Position numbers and translations under genes: made by a program
NCBI GenBank assembly: GCA_018396635.1
Contig: JAGTQE010000008.1
Coordinates: forward strand, 1 to 64,000
Length of the DNA: 64,000 nt
DNA from: Candidatus Bathyarchaeota archaeon
GTDB taxonomy: Archaea; Thermoproteota; Bathyarchaeia; Bathyarchaeales; DTEX01
Direction: 5' to 3'
Shown here: positions 1-8,636 of the stretch, piece by piece
How the letters are laid out: every line of letters begins with the position of its first letter
How positions within the stretch are numbered: the stretch's first letter is position 1
Notes under the pieces: generated by a model
Seen by the model: the letters and a program-made list of their open reading frames with translations, nothing else
What the model was told of the DNA's origin: nothing
The model's database searches: none

Positions 1-633
1 GTAGACGTCAACCCCTAAGCGTTGATCTTCAACATTAGTTTGAACGGCGATACCCCCATACTTTCCATCCCAGAACTTCTTAAATGCCTCAACCCTCCTC
101 TTGAGCTCCGCCGAATAAGTAACTTTTCCATTAGTGATCACCGCTTCCGGATCCATGCCGCAAATATTCTCGCCTATAGTGACTATTATTCCGGAGAGAG
201 CTCCGCCTATTGCAAGGCTATCCCAGTTGACCCTGGCAACTTCTGTTGAGCCGTATGCTCCTATTATGACGGGTATCTTGAGCGGTATGCCAGCAACGCT
301 TGTTTCAACATTAACATTCGGGAATAACGCTATGTCTGGATCTGGATCTATGCCTTCAGCGCCTAAAAGTCTAGCCTTAATGTTAAAGTGCGACCAGTCT
401 AATCCATAGTCCTTTAAGGAGCCAGCCGTACTCTTCCCAAACATCTTCGGATCTGGATAAAGTGCCTCACGCCCCCTAAAAGCCGACAATGAAACCTCGC
501 AGACGAAGGGGCACTCTCTAATACATAGAGGGCATAGGCCGCTAGATGGGCAGGTATCCTCAACCCTTGTTCTGGTATCAGTAGTCGACATAGAGTTTAG
601 ATATGAGGAGTTCTTCTGCACAGGGTTCGGCAT
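1..633 (-). CDS. Glutamate synthase-like FMN protein, N-terminal part (runs off left edge)
   Basis: An open frame of 211 codons on the minus strand is cut by the window edge, so only the N-terminal part is seen. Near the N terminus (about residues 28-45) is a cysteine cluster of the form C-x6-C-x2-C-x4-C-x3-C, which looks like an iron-sulfur or zinc site. After it comes sequence typical of the start of the FMN-binding glutamate synthase barrel, with motifs such as PVIIGAYGSTEVAR and a glycine-rich segment. This fits the archaeal stand-alone glutamate-synthase-domain proteins. The ATG at 633 follows a GGTGAT Shine-Dalgarno sequence (644-639), and a TATA-like CTTATATTTC lies about 45 bases upstream. 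The exact substrate cannot be told from this part. Confidence 0.75.
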   Translation of the reverse strand, partial: MPNPVQKNSSYLNSMSTTDTRTRVEDTCPSSGLCPLCIRECPFVCEVSLSAFRGREALYPDPKMFGKSTAGSLKDYGLDWSHFNIKARLLGAEGIDPDPDIALFPNVNVETSVAGIPLKIPVIIGAYGSTEVARVNWDSLAIGGALSGIIVTIGENICGMDPEAVITNGKVTYSAELKRRVEAFKKFWDGKYGGIAVQTNVEDQRLGVDVY

Positions 634-1162
634 GCATTATCACCTAATTGGCATATGGTTACCTATTACCAGCTACGAAATATAAGTTTTTCTTTGAAAT
701 GGATAAAGGGCTGCTTTACTGGGAAAGTTAAGGTTAAGTTTGGATAAGTATGGATTTCTTCCCATGTCTCGGAGGGAGTCTCTAAAAATCTAGGATCTTT
801 TTTATTGGCATTCCGTATGATGGGCATCTACCCTCTTCTAAATCTGTCCTGCAATAAAAGTACTCAATTAGGAAGATGAACCGCGCCAGAACTAAAAATC
901 TAAATCCCGGCAACCGCACCAAAATTTTTGCCCATTCTCAAAAACGAAACTTAAATAAGGTAAAGGTATTGATCTACGCGATTTCTTTTGCTAACTATCA
1001 TCTGTAAATTATTTTTTAGTCTAAGCATTTTCAACGACTCTAACATTAACCTTCATTTCCGCGGATAAAAAGAGTTTTAATGAACTTTAAAAGAGCAAAA
1101 CCCTTTTATCCCTAAACCTGAATAGAAAAGTTTAAATTTTTGGCTGGACGCTCATTTCTGCG
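634..1162. other. Intergenic region, no gene recognised
   Basis: This AT-rich stretch separates two divergent genes. It holds the TATA-like element of the minus-strand glutamate-synthase-like gene (near 678-690), an isolated TATA-like CTTAAATAAGG near 950-960 without a convincing ORF downstream, and the TATA box of rpo12 at about 1131-1138. I see no RNA gene or conserved ORF longer than about 12 codons. An unannotated small RNA behind the 950-960 box is possible but not supported by structure. Confidence 0.4.
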
Positions 1163-1333
1163 GTGAGCTGCTTGGCTGGTAATGAGGAGGCTGCCCTTCT
1201 GTATCAGTGCGTTAAGTGTGGTGCTATTGTTAAGTCGACTGATCTTGAGCTTGGCATAAGGTGCCCCTACTGTAGATATAGGGTTTTGAAGAAGATAAGG
1301 CCGCCGATCGTTAAGCGGGTCTTAGCGAGATGA
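1163..1333 (+). CDS. rpo12: DNA-directed RNA polymerase subunit Rpo12 (RpoP, Rpb12-like)
   Basis: A 56-residue zinc-ribbon protein with two CxxC pairs (QCVKCG and RCPYCR) separated by about 16 residues, followed by a basic tail ending KKIRPPIVKRVLAR. This is the pattern of the archaeal/eukaryotic RNA polymerase subunit Rpb12/RpoP, which binds one zinc and helps assemble the polymerase core. A TATA box (TTTAAAT, about 1131-1137) would place transcription start near 1160, so the GTG at 1163 would give a leaderless mRNA. The TTG at 1172 is the alternative start. It lies just upstream of the S-adenosylhomocysteine hydrolase gene. Confidence 0.9.
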   Translation: MSCLAGNEEAALLYQCVKCGAIVKSTDLELGIRCPYCRYRVLKKIRPPIVKRVLAR

Positions 1334-1399
1334 TGGTTGGTGTTTTGACGTGAGCCTTTGATTCTGAGTCTACGCAAAGTTTAGATGGGTGGTAGATTT

Positions 1400-2653
1400 A
1401 TGGATTTTAGAGTTAGGGATTTAAGTCTCTCCGAGAAGGGCGAGCTTCTTATTGAGTGGGCTTCCAGGCATATGCCAGTCTTAAATCAGATTGCTGAGCG
1501 CTTCAAGAATGAAAGGATCCTTGAGGGCTTGAGGGTAGGAGCATGCTTACATGTGACTAAGGAGACAGCCGTTCTCATTAAGACTCTAGTTGCCGGAGGG
1601 GCTGAGGTTGCGTTATGCGGCTCAAACCCTCTTTCAACTCAAGATGAGGTTGCTGCTGCCCTAGCAAAAATGGGTGTAAAGGTTTATGCCTGGCGCGGTG
1701 AGACTACTGAGGAGTATTACTGGTGTATAAATCGTGTGATAGATCATCGGCCAAATATAACCCTTGACGATGGAGCAGATCTGGTAACTACAATACATAT
1801 GTCTAGAAGAGAGGTTCTCCAGAATATCATTGGTGGAACTGAGGAGACTACGACTGGTGTTATGAGGCTTAAGGCTATGGCTGAGAAGGGTGTTCTCCAG
1901 TATCCGATAATCGCTGTTAACAACGCCTACACAAAGTATCTGTTTGACAATCGCTATGGGACTGGGCAGAGTACAATAGACGGAATCTTAAGGGCAACAA
2001 ATATTCTTTTGGCGGGTAAGAGGTTCGTTGTCTGTGGTTATGGGTGGTGCGGCCGCGGCTTAGCTTTGAGGGCTAGGGGTATGGGCGCAAACGTCATAGT
2101 TACCGAGGTTGATCCAATAAGGGCTCTCGAAGCCGTTATGGATGGATTCCAAGTTATGCCGCTAAGCGAAGCTGCAGCTGTAGGTGACATATTTGTAACG
2201 GCGACAGGCAACATAAACATTATAAGAATGGAGCATATGTTGAAGATGAAGGATGGTGCCATATTAGCTAACAGCGGGCACTTCAACGTCGAGATAAGCA
2301 TACCAGACCTAGAGAAAATATCCATATCGAAGAGGACTATTAAACCAAACCTAGATGAATACACACTTAAAGACGGAAGGAAAATATATCTTCTAGCTGA
2401 GGGGAGACTTGTAAACTTGGCTGCAGCCGAGGGACACCCGCCCGAGGTTATGGATATGTCATTCTCTAACCAGGCTTTATGTGTTGAGTATTTAGCTAAA
2501 CACCCTAAGATGGAGCCGAAAGTATATGATGTTCCAAGAGAGATTGATGAGACGGTCGCGAGACTAAAGCTTAGAGCGATGGGCATAAAAATAGATGAGA
2601 TGACTGAAGAGCAGAAGATGTATGTCAAGAGCTGGGAATCTGGAACCATTTGA
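1400..2653 (+). CDS. ahcY: S-adenosylhomocysteine hydrolase (adenosylhomocysteinase)
   Basis: The 417-residue protein matches adenosylhomocysteinase along its length. It would cleave S-adenosylhomocysteine into adenosine and homocysteine, relieving product inhibition of methyltransferases. Visible family signatures are HMPVLNQ near the N terminus, [31 protein letters not shown], the Rossmann motif [18 protein letters not shown] that binds NAD, ATGN, and NSGHFNVEI. The C-terminal region lacks the long extra segment of bacterial and eukaryotic enzymes, as is usual in archaea. The ATG at 1400 follows GGGTGGT with good spacing and is preferred over the in-frame ATG at 1385, which would overlap the Shine-Dalgarno sequence. 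Confidence 0.95.
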   Translation: MDFRVRDLSLSEKGELLIEWASRHMPVLNQIAERFKNERILEGLRVGACLHVTKETAVLIKTLVAGGAEVALCGSNPLSTQDEVAAALAKMGVKVYAWRGETTEEYYWCINRVIDHRPNITLDDGADLVTTIHMSRREVLQNIIGGTEETTTGVMRLKAMAEKGVLQYPIIAVNNAYTKYLFDNRYGTGQSTIDGILRATNILLAGKRFVVCGYGWCGRGLALRARGMGANVIVTEVDPIRALEAVMDGFQVMPLSEAAAVGDIFVTATGNINIIRMEHMLKMKDGAILANSGHFNVEISIPDLEKISISKRTIKPNLDEYTLKDGRKIYLLAEGRLVNLAAAEGHPPEVMDMSFSNQALCVEYLAKHPKMEPKVYDVPREIDETVARLKLRAMGIKIDEMTEEQKMYVKSWESGTI

Positions 2654-2680
2654 GCATTAGCCAGCTGCCGGAAGCTTGAA

Positions 2681-3463
2681 ATGAACAATTATTATTTGCC
2701 TAGGGGCATGCGCCCTTCAACTCTAGATGAACGGAGAATATTCTATACAAGCGAATTCGACCTTAATAGGGTTAGGGAGTGGTTTAGCGGCTGGAGTGGA
2801 AAGATAGTTTTTGCAGTAATAATTGGAAGACACACAAGAATCTATCCTCCAGAATACGAGGAGGACGCATCGACAACAATATTAATAGAGAATTACACAA
2901 GCTTAGAGGATATTAGAGAATGGATTCTGGAGTTTCTTCCAGAATCAGTCTACTATGACAGGAACATTTACGATGATCAAGGATGCGTTATTGGCCAAGA
3001 GATGGCCTTCGATCTAGACCCAGAAAACTTAACATGCCCAATACACGGGTCGCTTGAGGATAAGATGCGCAGGCGTCAAGGGCTAAGCTTCTGCGAAATA
3101 GAGCTCAAAATGGTTAAAGACGAAACTATAAGGCTTTATGATGAGCTCTCTAAAGCATTCTCAAACCTAAAGGTGGTTTACTCTGGTAGAGGATTCCACA
3201 TACATGTCTTGGATAAGGACGTGTTTAGCTGGAGCCGCGAGAAGCGAGGTGATTTTGCCAGAGAAGTTAAGAATAAAGGTTTCATGATAGATGAGTGGGT
3301 TACATCTGGAGATATGAGACTTATTAGGTTACCATATAGTCTTCATGGCATGGTCTCTAGAATCGTAATGCCGATAGATGCATCAGAGCTCATCGACTTT
3401 AATCCATTGGAGGATGAAAGGTGCATACCGGGATTCCTGAAGCCAAAAAAGATAACCTCTTAA
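2681..3463 (+). CDS. priS: DNA primase small-subunit-like protein (PriS/AEP fold)
   Basis: The 260-residue protein carries the three marks of the archaeo-eukaryotic primase catalytic core: MAFDLDPEN (DxD metal-binding motif, about residues 109-117), SGRGFHIHV (the SxH nucleotide-binding motif, about 165-173) and RLIRLPYSLHG (about 212-222). A Cys/His cluster (CPIHG, then a Cys some 20 residues on) sits between motifs 1 and 2, where PriS has a zinc site. Archaeal PriS is usually somewhat longer (over 300 residues), so this is either a compact PriS or a paralogue. PriL is not in the window. It starts 27 bases after ahcY and is probably co-transcribed. Confidence 0.75.
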   Translation: MNNYYLPRGMRPSTLDERRIFYTSEFDLNRVREWFSGWSGKIVFAVIIGRHTRIYPPEYEEDASTTILIENYTSLEDIREWILEFLPESVYYDRNIYDDQGCVIGQEMAFDLDPENLTCPIHGSLEDKMRRRQGLSFCEIELKMVKDETIRLYDELSKAFSNLKVVYSGRGFHIHVLDKDVFSWSREKRGDFAREVKNKGFMIDEWVTSGDMRLIRLPYSLHGMVSRIVMPIDASELIDFNPLEDERCIPGFLKPKKITS

Positions 3464-3470
3464 GCAGAAT

Positions 3471-3572
3471 CTACTTCTTTTTGGTCCTCCCGCATTCCCC
3501 CTTCTTCACTTCCTCAGCCTTCTTCTCCCTCTCACCATAGTAATAATACTTCTTTTTCTTCTCCTCCGACAT
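3471..3572 (-). CDS. Small Lys- and Tyr-rich protein (33 residues), unrecognised
   Basis: This 33-residue ORF begins MSEEKKKKYYYYGE and ends KKGECGRTKKK: about one third lysine, four tyrosines in a row and a single cysteine. I do not recognise the family. The gene setting argues it is real. The ATG at 3572 has GGAGG eight bases upstream, and a TATA-like element (CTTATATTTA on this strand, about 3606-3617) lies at the right distance for a short leader. The element is nearly palindromic and could also serve the divergent phosphatase gene at 3658. Charge and size suggest a nucleic-acid or ribosome-associated protein, but this is inference. Confidence 0.55.
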   Translation of the reverse strand: MSEEKKKKYYYYGEREKKAEEVKKGECGRTKKK

Positions 3573-3604
3573 CAAACATTCCTCCAAGAAAGGATTGTGT
3601 TCTC

Positions 3605-3618
3605 CTTAAATATAAGGG
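3605..3618. promoter_or_regulatory. Near-palindromic TATA element in a divergent promoter
   Basis: The sequence CCTTAAATATAAGG reads nearly the same on both strands. It is placed about 25 bases upstream of plausible transcription starts for both the 33-residue minus-strand gene (ATG at 3572) and the plus-strand phosphatase gene (ATG at 3658). A single TATA/TBP site may therefore serve both directions. Confidence 0.45.
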
Positions 3619-3657
3619 TTTGATTTATGGAGAGATTAAGGAAACGCTGGTGGATAG

Positions 3658-4482
3658 ATGGCTCAACCTCTCGATATACTGATCAATATTGCTAAGGAAA
3701 TTTACTCCCGCGTTAACCCGATGCTTGGAACCCCCATAGCTAGTAGGATAGTTGGTTTTGGATTTGGGGGAGATAGGAGCAGGCTGATTGATGTTGCCGC
3801 AGAGAGAGCTGCGATAGACTATCTTGAGAAGAATAACCTCTCATGCATATTTGTTGGCGAGGAGTTTGGTGTTAAAAGGATCGGCTCATCTCCAGAATTC
3901 TACCTAGTTGTAGATGGAGTTGATGGTACAAATAACGCTATTAGAGGCATAAAATTCACCTCATCCTCCCTAGCTATATCGCCTACCGAAAGGCTAGGCG
4001 ATATAGAAGCTGCGGTTGTAATGGACTTGAAGGATGGTGGGATATTTTCCGCGGAGAAGGGTCGTGGCGCCAAATATAATGGTCAGGAAATTAAACCATC
4101 GGGCATTAGCAACTTAAAGGATGCTATTGTATCCGTAGATATTTCAAGAAGTATTGAATCAATAGAGAGGACTCTACCGATAATGGGGAGGGTTAAATGT
4201 TTAAGGGCGCTTGGAGCAGCCTCCTTAGAGATATGCTATGTTGCATCTGGACTTCTAGATGCATATATTGATTTGCGAGGCATGCTTAGGACGATAGACT
4301 TCGCCGCCGGGATGCTTATAATTAGGGAGTCTGGTGGGGTATTCCTACAGCCTAGCGGGGAGGATATACCGCAAGATACTTTATTAACTGAGGTTAAGCG
4401 CTTCTCGGTGATAGCCTCAGCCAACAGAAGCCTATTTAATGAGATAATGATGCTAATTAATTCTATTAGGAAAGCCACGTGA
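3658..4482 (+). CDS. suhB: Inositol monophosphatase / fructose-1,6-bisphosphatase family (archaeal IMPase)
   Basis: The 274-residue protein has the metal-binding set of the IMPase superfamily: GEE (E68-E69), VVDGVDGTNNA (D86, D89, G90, T91) and TIDFAAG near residue 217, the counterpart of the WDxAAG motif. Enzymes of this family dephosphorylate inositol-1-phosphate and, in many archaea, fructose-1,6-bisphosphate, using two or three Mg2+ ions. Substrate cannot be decided from sequence alone; inositol-phosphate lipid synthesis or gluconeogenesis are both plausible. The next gene starts seven bases after its stop, suggesting one transcript. Confidence 0.85.
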   Translation: MAQPLDILINIAKEIYSRVNPMLGTPIASRIVGFGFGGDRSRLIDVAAERAAIDYLEKNNLSCIFVGEEFGVKRIGSSPEFYLVVDGVDGTNNAIRGIKFTSSSLAISPTERLGDIEAAVVMDLKDGGIFSAEKGRGAKYNGQEIKPSGISNLKDAIVSVDISRSIESIERTLPIMGRVKCLRALGAASLEICYVASGLLDAYIDLRGMLRTIDFAAGMLIIRESGGVFLQPSGEDIPQDTLLTEVKRFSVIASANRSLFNEIMMLINSIRKAT

Positions 4483-4489
4483 ATATTTT

Positions 4490-5359
4490 ATGGGTGAAAG
4501 AACAACGCTGCTTAAGCCTGTAAGCCCATATGCTGCCCTAATAATAGATGATGGTTCAGAGAAGACCCTAGTTATATCGGATATACATTTAGGCTGGGAG
4601 GCATCTTTATCGGAGGAAGGGGTCCACATACCATCGCAGACGAGTAAACTTTTAAGGAGACTTGAGCGCATAATATCGCTTGAGAAGCCAGACTGCCTCC
4701 TAGTCCTCGGAGATGTTAAGCACACAATAGAGAAGATTGAGATTGAGGAGTGGCGTGACGTCCCATTCTTCTTTGATAGAATCCGCGAGAAGGTCCCACG
4801 CGTGAAGGTTGTGCCGGGAAACCATGATGGAAATATTGAGGTTTTACTACCCGAAGGCGTTGAGGTTGCTCCACAAAATGGCGTGATAATAGGCTCTATT
4901 GGATTATTTCATGGGCATACATGGCCGGATATAAAGATGCTTGGGTGCGAAACCCTTGTTATAGGGCACGTTCACCCCACGGTAACCTTCAGAGATTATA
5001 TAGGCTTCCGTGTAACGAGTCAGGTTTGGGTTAAGGCCCCATGCGATAAACATGCTCTTATAGCCTCAATGCTAAAGCATTATAATGTCAGGTTTAAGAG
5101 GGACGAAGACTTGGTGGAGCTCGCTAGAACCAGGTTCTCTGTGGACGCAAAGGTTAAGAGACTAATTATAATGCCCTCATTCAACGACTTCCTTGGCGGA
5201 AGAGCAATAAATAAGGTTTCGATATCAAGAGAGGAGGTCTTTAAAGATTTTATTGGGCCGATCCTCAGATCTAGAAGCGTAGTCCTCGAGGAGGCTGAGT
5301 TATACCTTTTAGATGGAACATTCCTTGGGCCTGTGAAGACCCTAAGCATGTTAGAGTAG
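4490..5359 (+). CDS. Calcineurin-like metallophosphoesterase (COG1407-like)
   Basis: The 289-residue protein shows the full metallophosphoesterase signature: SDIHLGW (D31, H33), LGDVKH (G74-D75), GNHDG (N111-D113), HGHTWP (H141, H143) and IGHVHP (H160, H162). These residues bind two metal ions. The spacing and the xLGWE motif resemble the archaeal ICC-like phosphoesterases (COG1407), some of which are linked to DNA repair in other genomes. Here it follows the IMPase-family gene by seven bases and overlaps the 3' end of the convergent GH127 gene by nine bases. The physiological substrate is unknown. Confidence 0.8.
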   Translation: MGERTTLLKPVSPYAALIIDDGSEKTLVISDIHLGWEASLSEEGVHIPSQTSKLLRRLERIISLEKPDCLLVLGDVKHTIEKIEIEEWRDVPFFFDRIREKVPRVKVVPGNHDGNIEVLLPEGVEVAPQNGVIIGSIGLFHGHTWPDIKMLGCETLVIGHVHPTVTFRDYIGFRVTSQVWVKAPCDKHALIASMLKHYNVRFKRDEDLVELARTRFSVDAKVKRLIIMPSFNDFLGGRAINKVSISREEVFKDFIGPILRSRSVVLEEAELYLLDGTFLGPVKTLSMLE

Positions 5360-7246
5360 CTTCTCCGGCGATCTCAGCCAGACGGTCATCGGGCCCTCCT
5401 CCCTATTCGCCCACGCATAGTATGGTATCGCCGTAAAGTTCACTCTACGAGCCTCGTATTTAACATCCTTCCTTCGCGCATACAACCTTCTCCCAAAAGC
5501 ATCAGCATTTATTACAAGCCCCTCGCCACGTATAATGACAACCCCGCCCAGCAATTCCGGCGCATAGTGGGCGCTTAGTGGAGCATCATTCGGCAATATT
5601 ATATCCCAGACATCGAACCCCGGGTTATCGGCCTTTTCAAGGCAATACACTATCGGCCCCCTCTTTAGGGCGACTCTATCATTGTTCTCTATAACGCGCG
5701 GATGCGAAACAATTTTTTCAATCGGCATTGCGAGGGATATGTTAATTTTATCGCCGCTCTCCCAGAGGCGGTGAACCCTTATATATCCACGCTCAATGCG
5801 CTTAGAAATATCCTCAATCCTCTCTCCGTTAACTCTGACCTGTGCCTCCCCACACCAGCCTGGAATACGGATGAATAGGCTGAACTCCACAGGTTTTTCT
5901 GGATTAACTGAAACCTCGATATCGCCGCTCCATGGATAATCCGTCCTCTGAATTAACGTGATGCGTGCACCTTTATACTCTATTTCCGCAGTATTTCCAG
6001 CATAAATGTGGATCCATATGCCATCCTCTGACGTGCTATAAAAGTAGCCTGGCAGCGATGCTATTAGACGGGCTATGTTGGGAGGACAGCATGCACACTC
6101 AAACCACCTCTGGCGTCTATGCTTCCCCCTGTCTGCAAGCGGGTTAACGTAAAAGTAGTGTTCTCCGTCGAGTGATATGCCAGATAATATGCCATTATAG
6201 AGGGCTAGCTCCATTATGTCTGCGAAGCGCCCATCACCCGTCACTAGGAGCATGCGCCAGTTCCACATGAAGCTAGCTATAGCGGCACAAGTTTCAGCAT
6301 AGGCTCTTGCATTAGGCAGCTCGTAATCCTCGCCGAAGGCCTCGCCCTCATGCCGTGAGCCCACGCCACCAGTTATATACATTTTTCGCTCGGTCATGCT
6401 ATGCCAAAGGCGCATGAGGGCATCAAACAGTGATTTATCTCCGGTCTCGGCGTAAATGTCGGCTGCGCCACAATTCAAGTATAATGCTCTAACAGCGTGC
6501 CCAACTATCTCATCCAGCTCCCTGAAAGGCTTATGATCTACGTGGTATGGGCTGCCGCCGATCACCCCCCTACCTCTACTATCAATGAAGAAGCACGCCA
6601 AGTTCAAGTAGTCTAATTTGTCAACAGTTCTATAGAGCTCTACAAGAGCCATCTCGATCTCCGGATGCCCACAAACTCCAATCCTTCTGCCGGGACCAAA
6701 AACCCCAGCTATGTGATCCGCGAATCTACATGCAGAATCGAGGAGCTTCCTCTCCCCCGTAGCCCTATAAAAGGCTATTGCAGCCTGTATAAGGTGGCCC
6801 GCACAGTAAAGTTCATGCATATCTCTAAGGTTCTTCCATCTATCGCCCCTCCGCTCAAACGTGAAGTACGTGTTGAGGTATCCATCCTCATCCTGGGCTG
6901 CAACAACCTCATCGATTACATCCATCGCCATCTTAAGGGTTCTCTCATCCGGTTGATATGCATATGAATAGGCTGAAGCCTCAATCCACTTATAGACATC
7001 TGAGTCGTTAAAGTATAGGCCGCGGAAGCTCCCGCTAACCTTACCAGAAGCCCTACGGAAGTTAAATATGCGCCCGGTCTCCTCGAGTAGTGTGTGCTGT
7101 GAGGGTATTGTTACCTCCCGGATAATTCTCAGCCTCGGAGCCCAGAAGGCATCCTCTAAGCGAACTCTTTCGATTGGCACCGGTCGCAATAGGGCGTATG
7201 GGCTGCGTGTAGTATCAACGATATTAGTCAAGGTATTTTTATTCAA
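5351..7246 (-). CDS. Glycoside hydrolase family 127-like protein (DUF1680; beta-L-arabinofuranosidase type)
   Basis: A 631-residue protein of the GH127/DUF1680 family, whose characterised members release L-arabinofuranose from plant-type glycans. Visible marks are DAFWAPRL and GLYFNDSDVYKWIEA near the N terminus, an (alpha/alpha)6-barrel with the YAETCA motif (Glu and Cys equivalent to the HypBA1 zinc ligands) and FECACCPPNIARL, whose paired cysteines hold the catalytic nucleophile and a zinc ligand in that family. There is no signal peptide, so it should act on imported oligosaccharides. The TTG at 7246 sits seven bases after AGGAGGT. The in-frame GTG at 7255 is part of that Shine-Dalgarno sequence and is unlikely to be the start. 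Confidence 0.85.
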   Translation of the reverse strand: MNKNTLTNIVDTTRSPYALLRPVPIERVRLEDAFWAPRLRIIREVTIPSQHTLLEETGRIFNFRRASGKVSGSFRGLYFNDSDVYKWIEASAYSYAYQPDERTLKMAMDVIDEVVAAQDEDGYLNTYFTFERRGDRWKNLRDMHELYCAGHLIQAAIAFYRATGERKLLDSACRFADHIAGVFGPGRRIGVCGHPEIEMALVELYRTVDKLDYLNLACFFIDSRGRGVIGGSPYHVDHKPFRELDEIVGHAVRALYLNCGAADIYAETGDKSLFDALMRLWHSMTERKMYITGGVGSRHEGEAFGEDYELPNARAYAETCAAIASFMWNWRMLLVTGDGRFADIMELALYNGILSGISLDGEHYFYVNPLADRGKHRRQRWFECACCPPNIARLIASLPGYFYSTSEDGIWIHIYAGNTAEIEYKGARITLIQRTDYPWSGDIEVSVNPEKPVEFSLFIRIPGWCGEAQVRVNGERIEDISKRIERGYIRVHRLWESGDKINISLAMPIEKIVSHPRVIENNDRVALKRGPIVYCLEKADNPGFDVWDIILPNDAPLSAHYAPELLGGVVIIRGEGLVINADAFGRRLYARRKDVKYEARRVNFTAIPYYAWANREEGPMTVWLRSPEKLL

Positions 7247-7375
7247 ATTATTCACCTCCTCTAATAAGCAAAATTAGCGGAGCGCTTAGTAGATAAAGGG
7301 AATCCACCTTATAAGCGTAGTCTAAAGATAAAATAGGGGAGCCCCTATAAAGCTGGATGACTGGCATTTTATCCT

Positions 7376-7606
7376 CTATGGTATGCATACAGCTGTTTGC
7401 GTGTGTCGAACACCCTCTATGGCGTGTATCTGCTTTATAATGTTTTTGAGGGCGTCCAGATTATCTAGCTCAGCATAAACTATTATATCATATTGCCCTG
7501 TCACCGTATGCACTGTCTTAACGCTCTCAATCTTCGATATTTTTGATGCTATCTGCCAGGGCTCTCCCTTCTCAACCTCGACCAGAATATAGACACTTAT
7601 TTGCAT
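7376..7606 (-). CDS. Stand-alone Lrp/AsnC-type ligand-binding (RAM) domain protein
   Basis: The 76-residue protein is a single RAM/Lrp-AsnC C-terminal domain without a helix-turn-helix. It has the characteristic IYILVEVEKGEPWQI start, the TGQYDIIVYAE core and the closing GVRHTQTAVCIP strand. Such SraA/SMIA-type proteins form oligomers that bind small molecules, often amino acids, and may modulate Lrp-type regulators. The ATG at 7606 is preceded by GGTGT; an in-frame TTG at 7618 is possible. A TATA-like GATATATTTTT lies upstream. No DNA-binding partner is encoded next to it. Confidence 0.85.
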   Translation of the reverse strand: MQISVYILVEVEKGEPWQIASKISKIESVKTVHTVTGQYDIIVYAELDNLDALKNIIKQIHAIEGVRHTQTAVCIP

Positions 7607-7702
7607 TAAGCACACCAATAATATTTTTGTGACAGCAATTAAAAATATATCGCAGTTTCACCAATAAATATTTGGAAGAATTAGTTTTGGGAAGATTAAA
7701 GG

Positions 7703-8281
7703 ATGGAGGAAGAAAAACTAAAAAAGGTTGCGGAGCTAAGGGAGATTCTTGAGGAGAGGATAAGAAGCCTTGAATCTGAGGTTGAAGGCCTAAAACTAAT
7801 ATTAGAAATCGTCAATATGATATTACTGGAACGGAGTTTTAAGAGAGCTGAAGAGATTGCCCAGCTAAGGGCTGCTGAAGCCGCCCCATCAGCAACCCCT
7901 GCTCCAGCTCCCCCTGCCAGAGAAGCTACAAGGATTATACCATTGAAGACCAGCGCGGGTGAGACGCTAGCAAGCATTTATGTTGAAGATAGAAATCTAC
8001 GTGTTATACCTGAAGCCGACAAAAAATTCCATACGGACACGCCGCCGTTCGAAGCCTTTCTAATCGAGAAGGTCTTAAATAAGATGCGTGAGGTTGACCA
8101 GGAGGCAGTTAAGAGGGGGGAGCTTATGCCGGATGAGGCCTTATCCTATGAGGTTAAGGCTGAAGGAACTCTGATCCGCGAGATAGTGATTAGGAATGTG
8201 ACGCCTCAGAGGGAGCGTGAGTTGAGATCCGCAATAAGGTGGACCCTAGAGAAAATGTATGAAAAGACGAGGGGAGTTTAG
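7703..8281 (+). CDS. Conserved-looking hypothetical protein with N-terminal coiled coil
   Basis: I do not recognise this 192-residue protein as a named family. Residues 1-60 have strong heptad character rich in Leu, Glu and Lys, predicting a coiled coil. Residues 63-78 are an Ala/Pro linker. Residues 80-192 look like a compact mixed alpha/beta domain with LRVIPEADKKFHTDTPPF and a helical C terminus. There is no signal peptide or membrane segment. It stands alone, divergent from the Lrp-type gene, with AAAGG just before the ATG. A cytoplasmic, self-associating protein is likely; function unknown. Confidence 0.65.
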   Translation: MEEEKLKKVAELREILEERIRSLESEVEGLKLILEIVNMILLERSFKRAEEIAQLRAAEAAPSATPAPAPPAREATRIIPLKTSAGETLASIYVEDRNLRVIPEADKKFHTDTPPFEAFLIEKVLNKMREVDQEAVKRGELMPDEALSYEVKAEGTLIREIVIRNVTPQRERELRSAIRWTLEKMYEKTRGV

Positions 8282-8330
8282 CTCAAATCTACCAGAAACA
8301 TTCATATCTTTCTAATTGATTTTATTTATT

Positions 8331-8393
8331 GGACGATGAGGAGATCGAGGTACGTGGATGAAGAGATGACGAGCTTTTCCCGCTCCTGAGTCC
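8331..8393 (+). ncRNA. Candidate C/D box sRNA
   Basis: A 63-base segment is bounded by a GGAC/GTCC terminal stem. It has a box-C-like element (ACGATGA, 8333-8339) just inside the 5' stem and a clear box D (CTGA, 8386-8389) just inside the 3' stem. Internal ATGA and AGATGAC near 8358-8370 could be D' and C'. Size and layout fit archaeal 2'-O-methylation guides. However, box C departs from RUGAUGA at one base, and the spacers (about 18 and 16 bases) are longer than the usual 12, so this remains a candidate. Confidence 0.35.
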
Positions 8394-8636
8394 GCCTCAA
8401 CACTTTCTTTCAGAATAAAGACCCCAATGCTCTTATAGTAAACCTTAATAGAGCGTAGAGCCCGGTGAAAAGACACAAGTAAGATTTGGTTGTATTAAAG
8501 GTTTGTTGTGAAGGCGGGGAGGGAGAGGGTAAGCCCGTATAATAGGCAAAAATAACGATAATAATGGAGGCAGCATAAAAAATAATTTTAAATTTAAATT
8601 CTAAAATAAGCACCACAAAAACACAAAAAAATAGTA

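Noticed and set aside
2038-2688. 216-codon minus-strand frame opposite ahcY
   Set aside because: It lies wholly opposite a conserved enzyme gene, and its low-complexity Ser/Ile/Leu composition is the usual mirror of that codon use.
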